Assembly: GCF_042678405.1 (NCBI RefSeq)
Contig: NZ_JBHTLI010000001.1
Span: 2,232,001-2,296,000, forward strand
Source of the DNA: Salegentibacter_A chungangensis
GTDB taxonomy: Bacteria > Bacteroidota > Bacteroidia > Flavobacteriales > Flavobacteriaceae
Direction: 5' to 3'
DNA: 64,000 nt
A program made the translations under genes and the position numbers. The stretch's first letter is position 1. Every line of letters starts with the position of its first letter. Shown one piece after another: positions 16,499-24,440 of this stretch. Under the pieces are notes generated by a model that was given only the letters and a program-made list of their open reading frames with translations, was not told the origin of the DNA and searched no databases.

Positions 16499-16627
16499 CA
16501 AGAACAGTTCATCGAAAATAGGCACCACCGTTAGAGAAAATTAATTAACTTAACCAACAAACCAGGTCTTAAGCCGCCAAATCCGCTGCCCTGCTCCCGT
16601 TGCTTGTGTTAGCCAGGACCGCTAGAT
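16499..16627 (+). repeat. attC18 (subtype C, degenerate ends)
   Basis: 5' box CAAGAAC region (16499-16505), 3' box GCTAGAT (16621-16627), where the GTT has become GCT. The centre (AAGCCGCCAAATCCGC) still follows subtype C. Confidence 0.65.
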
Positions 16628-16672
16628 GCTTTGAAAATATTAAATGTGAACAAACGATAAATTCGATTAATT

Positions 16673-17119
16673 ATGACAAAAAATAGCGTTACACTTCACA
16701 GAGTTCTTAAAACTTCACCTGAAAAAATTTATCGCGCATTTACGGAGCCAGATGCAATTTCATTTTGGATGCCGCCCTATGGCTTTTTGTGTGTCGTGCA
16801 TTCCTTGGATGTAAGAAAAGGTGGTACTTACAAAATGTCATTCAGGAATTTTTCAACTGGCAGGGAACATTCCTTTGGTGGAGAATATTTAGAAATCAAG
16901 CCAAACGAATTTATTAAGAATACCGATAGCTTTGATGACCCAAATTTGCCGGGGGAAATGACCACTTCTGTTTGGTTAAAAAAAGTATCCTGCGGAACAG
17001 AACTGAGCATAATCCAGGAAGGAATTCCGGAAATGATACCTGTTGAAATGTGTTATTTGGGTTGGCAGGAATCTTTGGATAAATTATCGAAATTAGTAGA
17101 ACCTGAAATTCCAGATTAA
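16673..17119 (+). CDS. SRPBCC/AHSA1 family protein (cassette 19)
   Basis: Protein of 148 residues of the activator-of-Hsp90-homologue type within the START-like fold: TLHRVLKTSPEKIYRAFTEP at the N-terminus, FWMPPYGF, the sheet with GGTYKMSFRN and GGEYLEIKPNEF, and a C-terminal helix (GWQESLDKLSKLVEP). Typical for DUF1801/AHSA1-like proteins of unknown ligand. It is unrelated in detail to the SRPBCC protein of cassette 16, so this is a second independent acquisition of the fold rather than a local duplication. Confidence 0.85.
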   Translation: MTKNSVTLHRVLKTSPEKIYRAFTEPDAISFWMPPYGFLCVVHSLDVRKGGTYKMSFRNFSTGREHSFGGEYLEIKPNEFIKNTDSFDDPNLPGEMTTSVWLKKVSCGTELSIIQEGIPEMIPVEMCYLGWQESLDKLSKLVEPEIPD

Positions 17120-17143
17120 TATCTGGAAATTGAACAAGACTGC

Positions 17144-17258
17144 AGGCAACATTGGTTGTCTCCAAAAAGCAGGCGGTGAAAAGTGCTGTTTTTAGACATC
17201 AGGCTAAAAAACTCGACGTCCCTGCTCCTCCTACTTTCGATAATCAAGCCCGTTCCAG
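17144..17258 (+). repeat. attC19 (decayed, subtype C-like)
   Basis: Residual similarity to subtype C: GGCAAC (about 17145-17150) as 5' box and TTTCGATAATCAAGCCCGTT (17235-17254) in place of GGCGATAACCGAGACCGTT. Arms no longer pair well. Recognised mainly by position and by the 3' end. Confidence 0.5.
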
Positions 17259-17365
17259 CCAATGCGGAAATTAGTTCAGCTTTATAAATCAAAATTCCAT
17301 ACAAGAAAATCTTCTGGTTTAAATTCATAATTTATCTTGCAACATCCAGATAAATAAAAACCTCA

Positions 17366-18160
17366 ATGAAAAAGTCAATTTTCGAAATATCAAAGATGGA
17401 CTGTCCTTCCGAAGAAAATCTAATTCGAATGAAATTAGACGGATTTTCAAGCATCAAGAATCTCGATTTTGACATTCCCAATAGAAAACTTACTGTATTT
17501 CATACTGGAGAAACCGATGAAATAGAAGAATCCTTGCTGGGATTAAATTTAGGAACTAAAAAGATAGCTACAGAACAAACCGACCAAACAGATTTTGAAG
17601 AAAATTCGAACCAAAAGAAGCTTCTATGGTCAGTACTAGCAATAAATTTTGCATTCTTCATTATCGAGATGACTACAGGCTTAATCTCAAAATCAATGGG
17701 CTTAGTGGCAGACAGTTTGGACATGTTAGCTGATTCATTCGTTTATGGAATAAGTCTTTTTGCGGTTGGAGGATCAATTGTTCGGAAGAAGAAAATTGCC
17801 AATTTAGCCGGATATTTTCAAATACTACTTGCAATAATTGGATTTGCAGAAGTTCTACGTCGATTTTTTAGCAATGAGGAACTTCCAGATTTTTCTACTA
17901 TGATCATTGTTTCAATTTTTGCATTAATCGCCAATGGGGTTTGTTTATATCTACTCCAACAATCAAATAGTAAGAAAGAAGCTCATATGAAAGCCAGTAT
18001 GATCTTCACATCGAATGATGTAATTATTAACCTGGGAGTGATAATTGCAGGACTGCTTGTAAATTGGTTAGACTCAAGTAAGCCAGACTTAATAATAGGG
18101 ACTATAGTTTTTATGTTGGTGATTCAAGGAGCTATAAGAATTTTAAAACTGGGCAGATAG
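17366..18160 (+). CDS. CDF-type cation transporter with N-terminal metal-binding-like domain (cassette 20)
   Basis: Protein of 264 residues. Residues 1-70 resemble a heavy-metal-associated fold, but the motif reads MDCPSEE, lacking the second cysteine of CxxC. Residues 85-264 form a cation diffusion facilitator core with five to six helices: the helix 2 metal site GLVADSLDMLADS with two aspartates, and the partner helix with FTSNDVIINLG. It is likely a proton-coupled exporter of a divalent metal such as Zn, Co or Fe; the metal cannot be set from sequence. Related cation transporters with this domain order occur widely in flavobacteria, sometimes next to metal regulators, not seen here. It is flanked by a decayed attC (left) and a fair one (right). 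Confidence 0.85.
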   Translation: MKKSIFEISKMDCPSEENLIRMKLDGFSSIKNLDFDIPNRKLTVFHTGETDEIEESLLGLNLGTKKIATEQTDQTDFEENSNQKKLLWSVLAINFAFFIIEMTTGLISKSMGLVADSLDMLADSFVYGISLFAVGGSIVRKKKIANLAGYFQILLAIIGFAEVLRRFFSNEELPDFSTMIIVSIFALIANGVCLYLLQQSNSKKEAHMKASMIFTSNDVIINLGVIIAGLLVNWLDSSKPDLIIGTIVFMLVIQGAIRILKLGR

Positions 18161-18169
18161 TCGCACTTA

Positions 18170-18303
18170 CAATAACAACGATTAATCTAAATTTGCCGTA
18201 CCCGATAAAATTTCAACAATTTCAGAAACTAAACTAATCAAGAACACGCTGACTAACCCTAAAGAATTAATCCGCCAACTTGTGTTAACCAAGACCGTTC
18301 TGC
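18170..18303 (+). repeat. attC20 (subtype A, partly decayed)
   Basis: 5' box CAATAAC (18170-18176), 3' box GTTCTGC (18297-18303). The body follows subtype A but with many substitutions (for example ATTAATCTAAATTTGCCG for GTTAACCCAAATTCGCGG). Confidence 0.75.
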
Positions 18304-18337
18304 AACAAGACAAAATGTAGAATGTAAAAAATTAACA

Positions 18338-18568
18338 ATGGGAAAAATCTCAGCAACAACAGTAATAATAGCAGTATCGGTTTTTTTAATGAGCTTTTTT
18401 ATTTATTGGAAGGTAATGCGCTATTATAGCAAAAAAGAACTGGGTGAAAAGATGTATAACCAATGGAATGCAAGACTTTATTTTTGGCAAGGCGCTATAT
18501 TCACCAGTACCGGAATTACATTTCTAATCATGTTTCTTTTAAAATGGGCAAATGTTTTGACTTTTTAG
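18338..18568 (+). CDS. Small two-helix membrane protein (possible cassette 21)
   Basis: Protein of 76 residues with two hydrophobic helices (about residues 6-25 and 47-68) joined by a charged loop containing the stretch YYSKKELGEKMYNQW. No family recognised. It begins 35 bases after attC20, as expected for the next cassette, but no clear attC follows its stop, so it may be the last, fossil cassette of the array. Confidence 0.6.
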   Translation: MGKISATTVIIAVSVFLMSFFIYWKVMRYYSKKELGEKMYNQWNARLYFWQGAIFTSTGITFLIMFLLKWANVLTF

Positions 18569-18918
18569 TCGGCTACCAGCAAAAGTAAAGGAAAATACCA
18601 ATTGTCTGAAATAGTTATCCCGCTTATATAACAAACCACAAATTGGCCAGTTTTAAAAACCCGCACTATCCGGATCACCCTGATCTGCATTATTCAATAA
18701 AAAAAAGTAAGCCTTTATGCTCCAGGTGTTTAATTTATTAATTATCGAGAAAATACGATTATTAATATTTTAAGTCTATATTCTAATTTCAATAAATTTT
18801 AGTAATTTTCTAAGGAGACTTTAATACTAAAGCTTCCTTATTTAACCCAAACACAATAAATGATGATAATTCAGCCATAATCTCACTAAAATTTTTAATC
18901 GGAAATTCCTGTTTTGTT
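18569..18918. other. 350-base intergenic region, possible attC relic and porin promoter
   Basis: The first part (about 18595-18700) has scattered resemblance to the divergent attC15 (CCGGATCACCCTGATCTGC compared with GGGACCACCTCCCTGATCCGC) and may be a worn-out recombination site; this is weak. The rest is A+T-rich with no coding frame and presumably contains the promoter of the porin gene at 18919. Confidence 0.3.
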
Positions 18919-20073
18919 ATGATCAAGTCATTTTTAATTAGTGTGCTTTTGCTAATCCCTCCAGTGGGGTACTCACAGGAACAAGATAGCCTGGCTGAAC
19001 CTATTATTCCCGCAGGAAAGATAGAGCTCTTAAAAAATATAAATATCACCTTCGATATGCGTATGGATTTCCAGGCATACACCTTTAGGGGTGGTGACAA
19101 CTATTACAACGGAATCCAGTTTGAAAATGGATTTACGGCCCTTGGAATTTCGGGGAAATTACATGAAAAGCTCAATTTTAAATTTAGAAACCGCTTTAAT
19201 AAAAACAGCGAGGTGCAAACGCTGGATCAGCTTGGAAGCGATATCGAACTGGCCTATGTTGACGTTCAAATCAGCCCTACACTTAATGTTTTCCTTGGAA
19301 AAATGCATGCATTTTACGGCGGTTACGAATATGAGTTCAGTGGCCTGGAAGTTTTAGAATATAATGATATTTATGGCAATGCACTTGCCTTTGTTACCGG
19401 GGCAGGAATTACTTACCAGGCCTTAGAAAATCATAAATTCGGATTGCAGGTTTTAAACTCACGCACCATGCATTATGATGACCTTTACGGTGATATAGTT
19501 GCAGAAAATATCCAGGAACCAGACTGGCCGGTAGCCTTCGTAGGAAACTGGCGAGGAAGCTTTTTTGACGGAAAACTCCAGACAATTTATAGCTTAAGTC
19601 ATTCCTATGAGGTAAAAAAGAGAGGAACAACTTTTTTAACTCTAGGTCATAAATACCAAAATCAAGATCTCAGCCTGATGTATGACTTTCATTATAGTTA
19701 TGAACAAGTAGATACAAAGGGAATTGTAACAAATATTTTTAGTGATGAACAGATAGCTGAGGATGTGATGTACATCGAAAACTGGTTGAGAGCAGAGTAT
19801 CGTTTTAGCCCAAAATTCCAAGGTTTATTAACTCTAATGACCAGTAGCGCCTTTGATGACATCATGAGCAGCAATACCCATATTAGAACGAGCTATGGGA
19901 TGATCCCCACTATTTATTACAGTCCGTTTAAAAAAATTGATGTCCGGTTTTATTTGGCTTATATAGGCCGGTATTTTGATTATTCGACCTATGCCATAGA
20001 AAATCTTGGGCAATCCAGTTATAATAAAAATGAAGTAAGGGTTGGTATTATGGCTCCCCTGTTGTTATTGTAA
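18919..20073 (+). CDS. Outer-membrane porin-like protein
   Basis: Protein of 384 residues with a signal peptide (cleavage near GYSQ, about residue 20) and a long run of alternating hydrophobic/aromatic strands characteristic of an outer-membrane beta barrel. The layout (VDVQISPTLNVFLGKMHAFY, later WPVAFVGNWRGSFFDGKLQ) is like phosphate-selective porin O/P-type proteins of Bacteroidota. The C-terminus MAPLLLL is hydrophobic, as barrels often are. It probably mediates diffusion of small anions or other solutes. Base composition is closer to the chromosome than to the cassette array. Single gene; the next starts 170 bases later. Confidence 0.75.
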   Translation: MIKSFLISVLLLIPPVGYSQEQDSLAEPIIPAGKIELLKNINITFDMRMDFQAYTFRGGDNYYNGIQFENGFTALGISGKLHEKLNFKFRNRFNKNSEVQTLDQLGSDIELAYVDVQISPTLNVFLGKMHAFYGGYEYEFSGLEVLEYNDIYGNALAFVTGAGITYQALENHKFGLQVLNSRTMHYDDLYGDIVAENIQEPDWPVAFVGNWRGSFFDGKLQTIYSLSHSYEVKKRGTTFLTLGHKYQNQDLSLMYDFHYSYEQVDTKGIVTNIFSDEQIAEDVMYIENWLRAEYRFSPKFQGLLTLMTSSAFDDIMSSNTHIRTSYGMIPTIYYSPFKKIDVRFYLAYIGRYFDYSTYAIENLGQSSYNKNEVRVGIMAPLLLL

Positions 20074-20243
20074 GCTTAATTCAGCATAAACCATTAAGGC
20101 TTCAGAAATTATTAATTCACCAAAAAATAAAACTGCCTCCAGGCTGGGCTTAAAAAACACCGCTTCCCTCCTCCTTTCACCAATAACAGGCAGGGCACTA
20201 ACTTTTTAAGGGTACATTTGTAATTAATAAATATATAAGAGAT

Positions 20244-20621
20244 ATGTTTCCGAAAGACTTCCAGGCATACCTGGCCAATAATACTTTAATAGAAATAAAA
20301 GGAGGCAACGTTCGCCCTTCTTTTCTAAAGATTTGGGTGGTAGAAGTGAATGACAGAATTTTTGCAAGGAGCTGGAATAAAAGTGAAAAAAGTTGGTTTA
20401 CAGAATTTCAAAATACAGGGATCGGAGAGATAAAATACGGAGATAAGATCTTAAAGGTAAGCGGAAAAAAGCTTAATTCGAAAAATCCTATCAATCTTAA
20501 AATAAGCGAAGCCTACATTAAGAAATACAATCAACCTGAAAATTTGAAATACTCAAAAGGGATCTCCCAACCTGAATATTTCAATTATACAATGGAATTT
20601 TTTAATCAGGATTCTGCCTAA
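20244..20621 (+). CDS. DUF2255 family protein
   Basis: Protein of 125 residues matching DUF2255 end to end: FPKDFQAYLANNTLIEI, the central IWVVEVNDRIFARSWN and the C-terminal YIKKYNQPENLKYSKGIS. These small cytoplasmic proteins have a split-barrel-like predicted fold related to nitroreductase/flavin-binding proteins; function unknown. The gene is followed by a sequence that looks like a decayed attC right end (GTTAAGC at 20719), so it may be a stranded former cassette gene. Confidence 0.75.
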   Translation: MFPKDFQAYLANNTLIEIKGGNVRPSFLKIWVVEVNDRIFARSWNKSEKSWFTEFQNTGIGEIKYGDKILKVSGKKLNSKNPINLKISEAYIKKYNQPENLKYSKGISQPEYFNYTMEFFNQDSA

Positions 20622-20644
20622 AATATAGTATACCACAAACTTGG

Positions 20645-20725
20645 TACGAATGCCTTTAAAAATTAGGAGCTTTGGCAGGAAGGCCAATTATCTGTCTCCT
20701 GCTCTGCTAACCAGTCCCGTTAAGC
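20645..20725 (+). repeat. Decayed attC right half
   Basis: CTCCTGCTCTGCTAACCAGT then CCCGTTAAGC ends in GTTAAGC (20719-20725, exact GTTRRRY) and resembles the right half of attC18 (CTGCTCCCGTTGCTTGTG then TTAGCCAGGACCGCTAG). The left arm is not recognisable. Confidence 0.45.
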
Positions 20726-20753
20726 AATAGATTCCTAGTTGCTGATCTGAAAT

Positions 20754-20787
20754 AAAAAAAGAACAGTCTATAAAATAAACTGTTCTT
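20754..20787 (-). terminator. Rho-independent terminator of the CsbD-like gene
   Basis: Stem AAGAACAGT (20759-20767) / ACTGTTCTT (20779-20787) with an A run on its left, which is a T run when read on the minus strand. Confidence 0.7.
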
Positions 20788-20811
20788 AAGATTCCGGTAG
20801 AATTTAACCAA

Positions 20812-21054
20812 TTAAGCTGTTTTCGCTAAAGCTGCGTTCGATTTCAAAATACTAACAACTTCATTTCGGTCTTTATTCAATTTGGTTTCTAATCTTTTAA
20901 TTAGATCCATTTCTTTACCGCTTTCAAATTTCACATCTTCAGCTGTTAACTTCGGATATTTTTCTTGCAAGGCTTTAGATTGCTTATCCCAATCCCCACT
21001 GAATTTAAAAATTTCAGTTGTTTTGTTCTCCCCGACTTTATTCTTGGTTTGCAT
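20812..21054 (-). CDS. Small CsbD/YjbJ-like stress protein
   Basis: Protein of 80 residues, cytoplasmic and charged: FKFSGDWDKQSKALQEKYP, LTAEDVKFESGKEMDLIKRL and LNKDRNEVVSILK follow the pattern of flavobacterial relatives of CsbD-type general stress proteins (weight-bearing W, then a helical second half). The role is unknown; such genes are often induced by stress. Monocistronic, with its own terminator and a short intergenic region shared with the AraC-type gene further upstream. Confidence 0.65.
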   Translation of the reverse strand: MQTKNKVGENKTTEIFKFSGDWDKQSKALQEKYPKLTAEDVKFESGKEMDLIKRLETKLNKDRNEVVSILKSNAALAKTA

Positions 21055-21150
21055 AATTATTTATTTAAACAGTACTTAATTGTACTATTACAAAGATGGG
21101 GACAAATACCTGATTTAATGTTACATAAGCAAGGGGTAAGATTACATATC

Positions 21151-21711
21151 TTACAGGTTTTCCAGGTTACTCTTTCTTTTTTCGCCAATTTTTTTAAAAT
21201 AAGAAGGAGTATGGCCGGTTACTTTTTTAAACTGGTTAGATAAGTGTGCTACACTACTATAATGTAATCTATAGGCTATTTCCGTAAGATTAAGTTCATC
21301 ATATAGTATAAACTCTTTCGCTTTTTCCACCTTGTGTTTAATGATAAAATTTTGAATGGTAATACCTTCTACTTCAGAAAACAGATTGGATAAATAGGTG
21401 TAATCATAATTCAATTTTTCAGCGATATAATCTGAATAATTCACATTCGGAATTTCTTCAGAATAGTGAATCATCTCAATAATTACATTTTTTATCTTAT
21501 CTATTAGAATGCTTTTTTTATCATCCAGTAATTCCAAACCAGATATGGCTAAATTAGATTTAAGCTTTTGTTTGAGTGCCTTATCGATATTTTCCTCGAT
21601 TTCAATCTTTCCCAACTCGATACTGGTGTAATGCAATCCAAGTTTTTCCAACTCAAGTTTTACCATAAGTTTACATCTTAAACTTACCATATATTTTATG
21701 TAGAGTTTCAT
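21151..21711 (-). CDS. AraC family transcriptional regulator
   Basis: Protein of 186 residues ending with a complete AraC DNA-binding domain (about residues 85-180): the first helix-turn-helix with YIAEKLNYDYTYLSNLFSE and the second with LTEIAYRLHYSSVAHLSNQF followed by KKVTGHTPSYFKK. The N-terminal 80 residues are too short for a typical arabinose-binding cupin and contain the conserved lead LELEKLGLHYTSIELGKIEI seen in many small flavobacterial AraC proteins. Targets are unknown; the neighbouring CsbD-like gene is a candidate. Confidence 0.88.
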   Translation of the reverse strand: MKLYIKYMVSLRCKLMVKLELEKLGLHYTSIELGKIEIEENIDKALKQKLKSNLAISGLELLDDKKSILIDKIKNVIIEMIHYSEEIPNVNYSDYIAEKLNYDYTYLSNLFSEVEGITIQNFIIKHKVEKAKEFILYDELNLTEIAYRLHYSSVAHLSNQFKKVTGHTPSYFKKIGEKRKSNLENL

Positions 21712-21783
21712 TCTTCTATAAGGAATTGATTAAGCATTCCATTTTAATTAAAGATAACCCATATAAATAACTTTAATGCAGAA

Positions 21784-22224
21784 GTGACCAGGCACCTAAA
21801 CAAAAGTCCGGCTTTTAAACTATTAAAATGGATGATTCCTGTCCTGGTGATCCTCCCTTCCATTATTTATTTATTCACGTCCTCCGGAATAGGAAAGATG
21901 GCAACAGACCTAACCCAGGCCTATGCAGATAAAGAGCTTTATGAAGAGACCATAGAAAAGGCCAATTCCAACAAAGAGGTAATTGAGTTTATCGGTGAAA
22001 TAAAACCGATAAATAAAATGATGATTTTGAATGGGGAAGTAAAGTTTACTGGCAATAATAAAATTGTGAATTCAACTATAAAGATTACCGGTGAAAAAGA
22101 AACAGCCAAAATGGATATTACTGCAAAGCGGGAAAATGATAACTGGCAGGATGAAAAAATAAATATCCGAGTTAAAGGACCGGAAAATAATAAAAGAACA
22201 ATTGAAATTGTAAATGCACCCTAA
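21784..22224 (+). CDS. Coa1/TIM21-like membrane-anchored protein
   Basis: Protein of 146 residues with one N-terminal membrane helix (about residues 16-34) and a periplasmic-facing domain (about 55-146) resembling cytochrome oxidase assembly factor Coa1: helix ETIEKANSNKEVIEFIGEIK, then beta strands with GEVKFTGNNK and IRVKGPENNKRTIEI. In bacteria these are small proteins of unknown role. The start is probably the GTG at 21784; no good ATG precedes the membrane helix. An attC fragment follows at 22248, so this could be old cassette cargo. Confidence 0.65.
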   Translation: MTRHLNKSPAFKLLKWMIPVLVILPSIIYLFTSSGIGKMATDLTQAYADKELYEETIEKANSNKEVIEFIGEIKPINKMMILNGEVKFTGNNKIVNSTIKITGEKETAKMDITAKRENDNWQDEKINIRVKGPENNKRTIEIVNAP

Positions 22225-22247
22225 AACCAAAGGCAGTAAGCTATGAC

Positions 22248-22282
22248 TCAAATTCGGGCTAACCGATAAAATTTGATCAACT
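22248..22282 (+). repeat. Fragment of a subtype A attC (left half)
   Basis: CAAATTCGGGCTAACCGATA then AAATTTGATCAAC closely follows the left half of subtype A (CAAATTCGCGGTAACCGACA then AAATTTGACTAAT). Both boxes and the right half are missing. Confidence 0.6.
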
Positions 22283-22342
22283 TAACATTGTATATTCTTT
22301 TATTGAAAGTTTTCATAATTTGGGATATAAAAGTAAAGGACA

Positions 22343-23113
22343 ATGAAGAAGGAATATTTTGTGGAAGAAGGGTCCATAGTTCGCGAGATCTGGGGAAAAG
22401 GAGACACTATTCTTTTTATTTTCGCCGGAGCTTCGGCAGAATTTGCCCTGAGCAAAGCTGTAGACTGGTTATATTTCACGGGGAAACTGCCCGCCGATCC
22501 CCTGGGCAGGTTATTCTCTACGGTTTCCTATGCCCGGAGCATTGTGTTTTCAGATAAAGAATCGGCGCTATCGGCAATCGATACTATAAATGCCATCCAT
22601 TCTTCGGTAGAAGACAGGCGCAGATCAAAGATCCCTGACTGGGCATACAGGGATGTGCTTTTTATGCTTATAGATTATTCCATAAGGTCTTTCGAAATTA
22701 TGGAACGCAAACTTAGCGAGACTGAAAAACAAGAGGTATTTAATGTATTCCAACGGGTCGGTAAACGAATGAATATTAACGGCCTTCCCTCAAACCTCAC
22801 TGAATGGGAGAAAATGAGGAGGGAACACCTGAGCAGGAATCTGGAAAATAGCAAATATACACGTGACCTGTATTTACAATACCGAAAACATCTGGGGGCA
22901 GGACGCTACAAGTTATTACTAGAGTCTCAAAAACTGGTCACACCCCAAAAAGTACAAGGATTGCTTAAAATGAAAGGCACTTCACAATTAAGACCTCTAA
23001 TAGGTCTATACAAATTTAGCCGAGACATCAAATTAGATCCACTGTTGAAAGTGCTGATCCTGCCTCCAAAATATAAAAAAGAAATAAAGGACCTTGATTA
23101 TACTCCGGCCTGA
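22343..23113 (+). CDS. Oxygenase MpaB-like (DUF2236) protein
   Basis: Protein of 256 residues of the MpaB/latex-clearing-protein/DUF2236 family: VREIWGKGDTILFIFAG near the start, a region with DPLGRLFSTVSYARSIVFSD (about 53-72), then helices with the stretch WAYRDVLFMLIDYSIRSFE and a second conserved segment around NGLPSNLTEWEKMRRE. The family is all-helical and can bind b-type heme, with one histidine expected near INAIHSSV (about residue 91). Substrate unknown. No signal peptide. Monocistronic. Confidence 0.78.
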   Translation: MKKEYFVEEGSIVREIWGKGDTILFIFAGASAEFALSKAVDWLYFTGKLPADPLGRLFSTVSYARSIVFSDKESALSAIDTINAIHSSVEDRRRSKIPDWAYRDVLFMLIDYSIRSFEIMERKLSETEKQEVFNVFQRVGKRMNINGLPSNLTEWEKMRREHLSRNLENSKYTRDLYLQYRKHLGAGRYKLLLESQKLVTPQKVQGLLKMKGTSQLRPLIGLYKFSRDIKLDPLLKVLILPPKYKKEIKDLDYTPA

Positions 23114-23353
23114 ACCACTGCCTTTTAAAATAAACAGGAGTTCAGGTTTGATCTTATGGGGAGGTTCCTGGAAGTTCAGGTGCCTTGCTTTTAAAAAAGA
23201 GAAAGAGGTGTGCAAGCGAGGCTGGGAATTCGTGGTTAGGGACTGTCTCGTTTAAATTAATTACCTTCCTTCACAAAATAAGCTGTTAACCCAGTCCAGG
23301 ATTTTTCTTTAATCTCAAATTTAACTAGTTTTCCGTCCCTAACTGAAACCCGA

Positions 23354-24322
23354 ATGCTTAAATATTTTATCTGTCTTTCCCTGATGTTTGCTTCCGCCTG
23401 CGGAAATAAGAATCAACCGGAATCCGAACCTCAAACAGAAAAAGAACTTTCTGCCAAAGGCACTTCACTAATCATCCTTGGAACCATTCAGGATGCCGGA
23501 TCGCCTCATATAGCTTGTAAAAAAGAATGTTGTGCACAGCTTTTTGATAAGCCTGACAAGGACAGGCAGGTGGTGTCTTTGGGCCTGTACGATGCTGTAA
23601 ATGATAAAAAGTACCTGTTTGAAGCAACTCCTGATATGCCCAGGCAAATGAAGGCCTTAAAGAATTTTGGAGGTAAAAATAACGAAGAACTTGCCGACGG
23701 GATTTTTCTTACCCACGCCCATATTGGGCATTACACAGGCCTGATGTATTTAGGAAAAGAGGCTACAGATTCCCGGAATGTGAATGTTTTCACAATGCCG
23801 AAAATGAAAAACTTCCTTGAAACCAATGGTCCCTGGGATCAGTTGGTGAATCGAAAAAATATCCGTTTAAAACCGCTGGAAGATGAGAGCCAGATTAGTC
23901 TTTCAGAAAATATAACTGTCACTCCCTTTATAGTTCCGCATAGAGATGAATATTCTGAAACCGTAGGTTACAGGATCCAGGGGCCAAATAAAACCGCCCT
24001 GTTCATTCCGGATATAGACAAATGGGAGAAATGGGATAGAGATATAATTAAAGAGATCAGGCAGGTGGATTATGCTTTCTTGGATGCCACATTTTTCAGC
24101 GGAAAGGAAATAAACAACAGGGATATTTCACAGATCCCGCATCCCTTTATTATAGAAAGTATGGAGAAATTCAAGGGACTAAGCAAGGCAGAGAAGCAAA
24201 AAATTATCTTTATCCATTTTAATCATACCAACCCTGTAATAAACCCTGAATCTGAGGAAACAAAGCAAGTCCTGAATAACGGGTTTAGAATAGCCAGAAT
24301 AAATGAATCCTTTAGTTTATGA
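23354..24322 (+). CDS. PqqB-like MBL-fold hydrolase lipoprotein
   Basis: Protein of 322 residues beginning with a lipoprotein signal (cysteine at about 16 in ASACG). The rest is a metallo-beta-lactamase fold of the PqqB type: TSLIILGTIQDAGSPHIACK with the paired CKKECC cysteines (about 54-59), ending with the metal region THAHIGHYTGL (HxHxxH, about 125-135), FIVPHRDEYSETVGY (His about 197), LFIPDID and FIHFNHTNP. No other pqq genes are nearby, so it is unlikely to make PQQ; extracytoplasmic lipoprotein relatives in flavobacteria are uncharacterised. Confidence 0.85.
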   Translation: MLKYFICLSLMFASACGNKNQPESEPQTEKELSAKGTSLIILGTIQDAGSPHIACKKECCAQLFDKPDKDRQVVSLGLYDAVNDKKYLFEATPDMPRQMKALKNFGGKNNEELADGIFLTHAHIGHYTGLMYLGKEATDSRNVNVFTMPKMKNFLETNGPWDQLVNRKNIRLKPLEDESQISLSENITVTPFIVPHRDEYSETVGYRIQGPNKTALFIPDIDKWEKWDRDIIKEIRQVDYAFLDATFFSGKEINNRDISQIPHPFIIESMEKFKGLSKAEKQKIIFIHFNHTNPVINPESEETKQVLNNGFRIARINESFSL

Positions 24323-24440
24323 TTCTATAATAATATAGCTTACAGCTTTAATCCTCCTCTCCTATTAATCGGCTTTTGATTCTTTAGGCTTCTTAACGTT
24401 CAACATTGGTTAAAAAAAAGATAAACTGTCTTTAAAAAAG

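Larger units (their letters stand above)
1..18303 (+). mobile_element. Integron-type gene cassette array (no integrase in window)
   Basis: About 20 consecutive units, each a plus-strand gene followed by a 120-135 bp imperfect palindrome that fits the attC layout: a 5' box ending in AAC, an unpaired spacer, complementary inner arms, a variable loop region, the constant CGAGACCGTT and a 3' GTT box. Within a cassette the first bases after the recombination point are the reverse complement of the box at its own 3' end, for example GTTGGGCACA at 3647 and TGTGCCCAAC at 4400-4409. That is the signature of units excised and inserted as circles. Genes almost fill the space between sites. The region is visibly more A+T-rich than the rest of the window. 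No IntI-like tyrosine recombinase is encoded here, so the array continues left to an integrase or is a cluster of attC sites lacking one. Boundaries: the left end is cut by the window; the last well-formed site ends at 18303. Confidence 0.9.

Noticed and set aside
1..18303. Insertion sequences or transposon carrying the cassettes
   Set aside because: No transposase gene and no target-site duplications seen; the units are individually bounded by attC-like sites.
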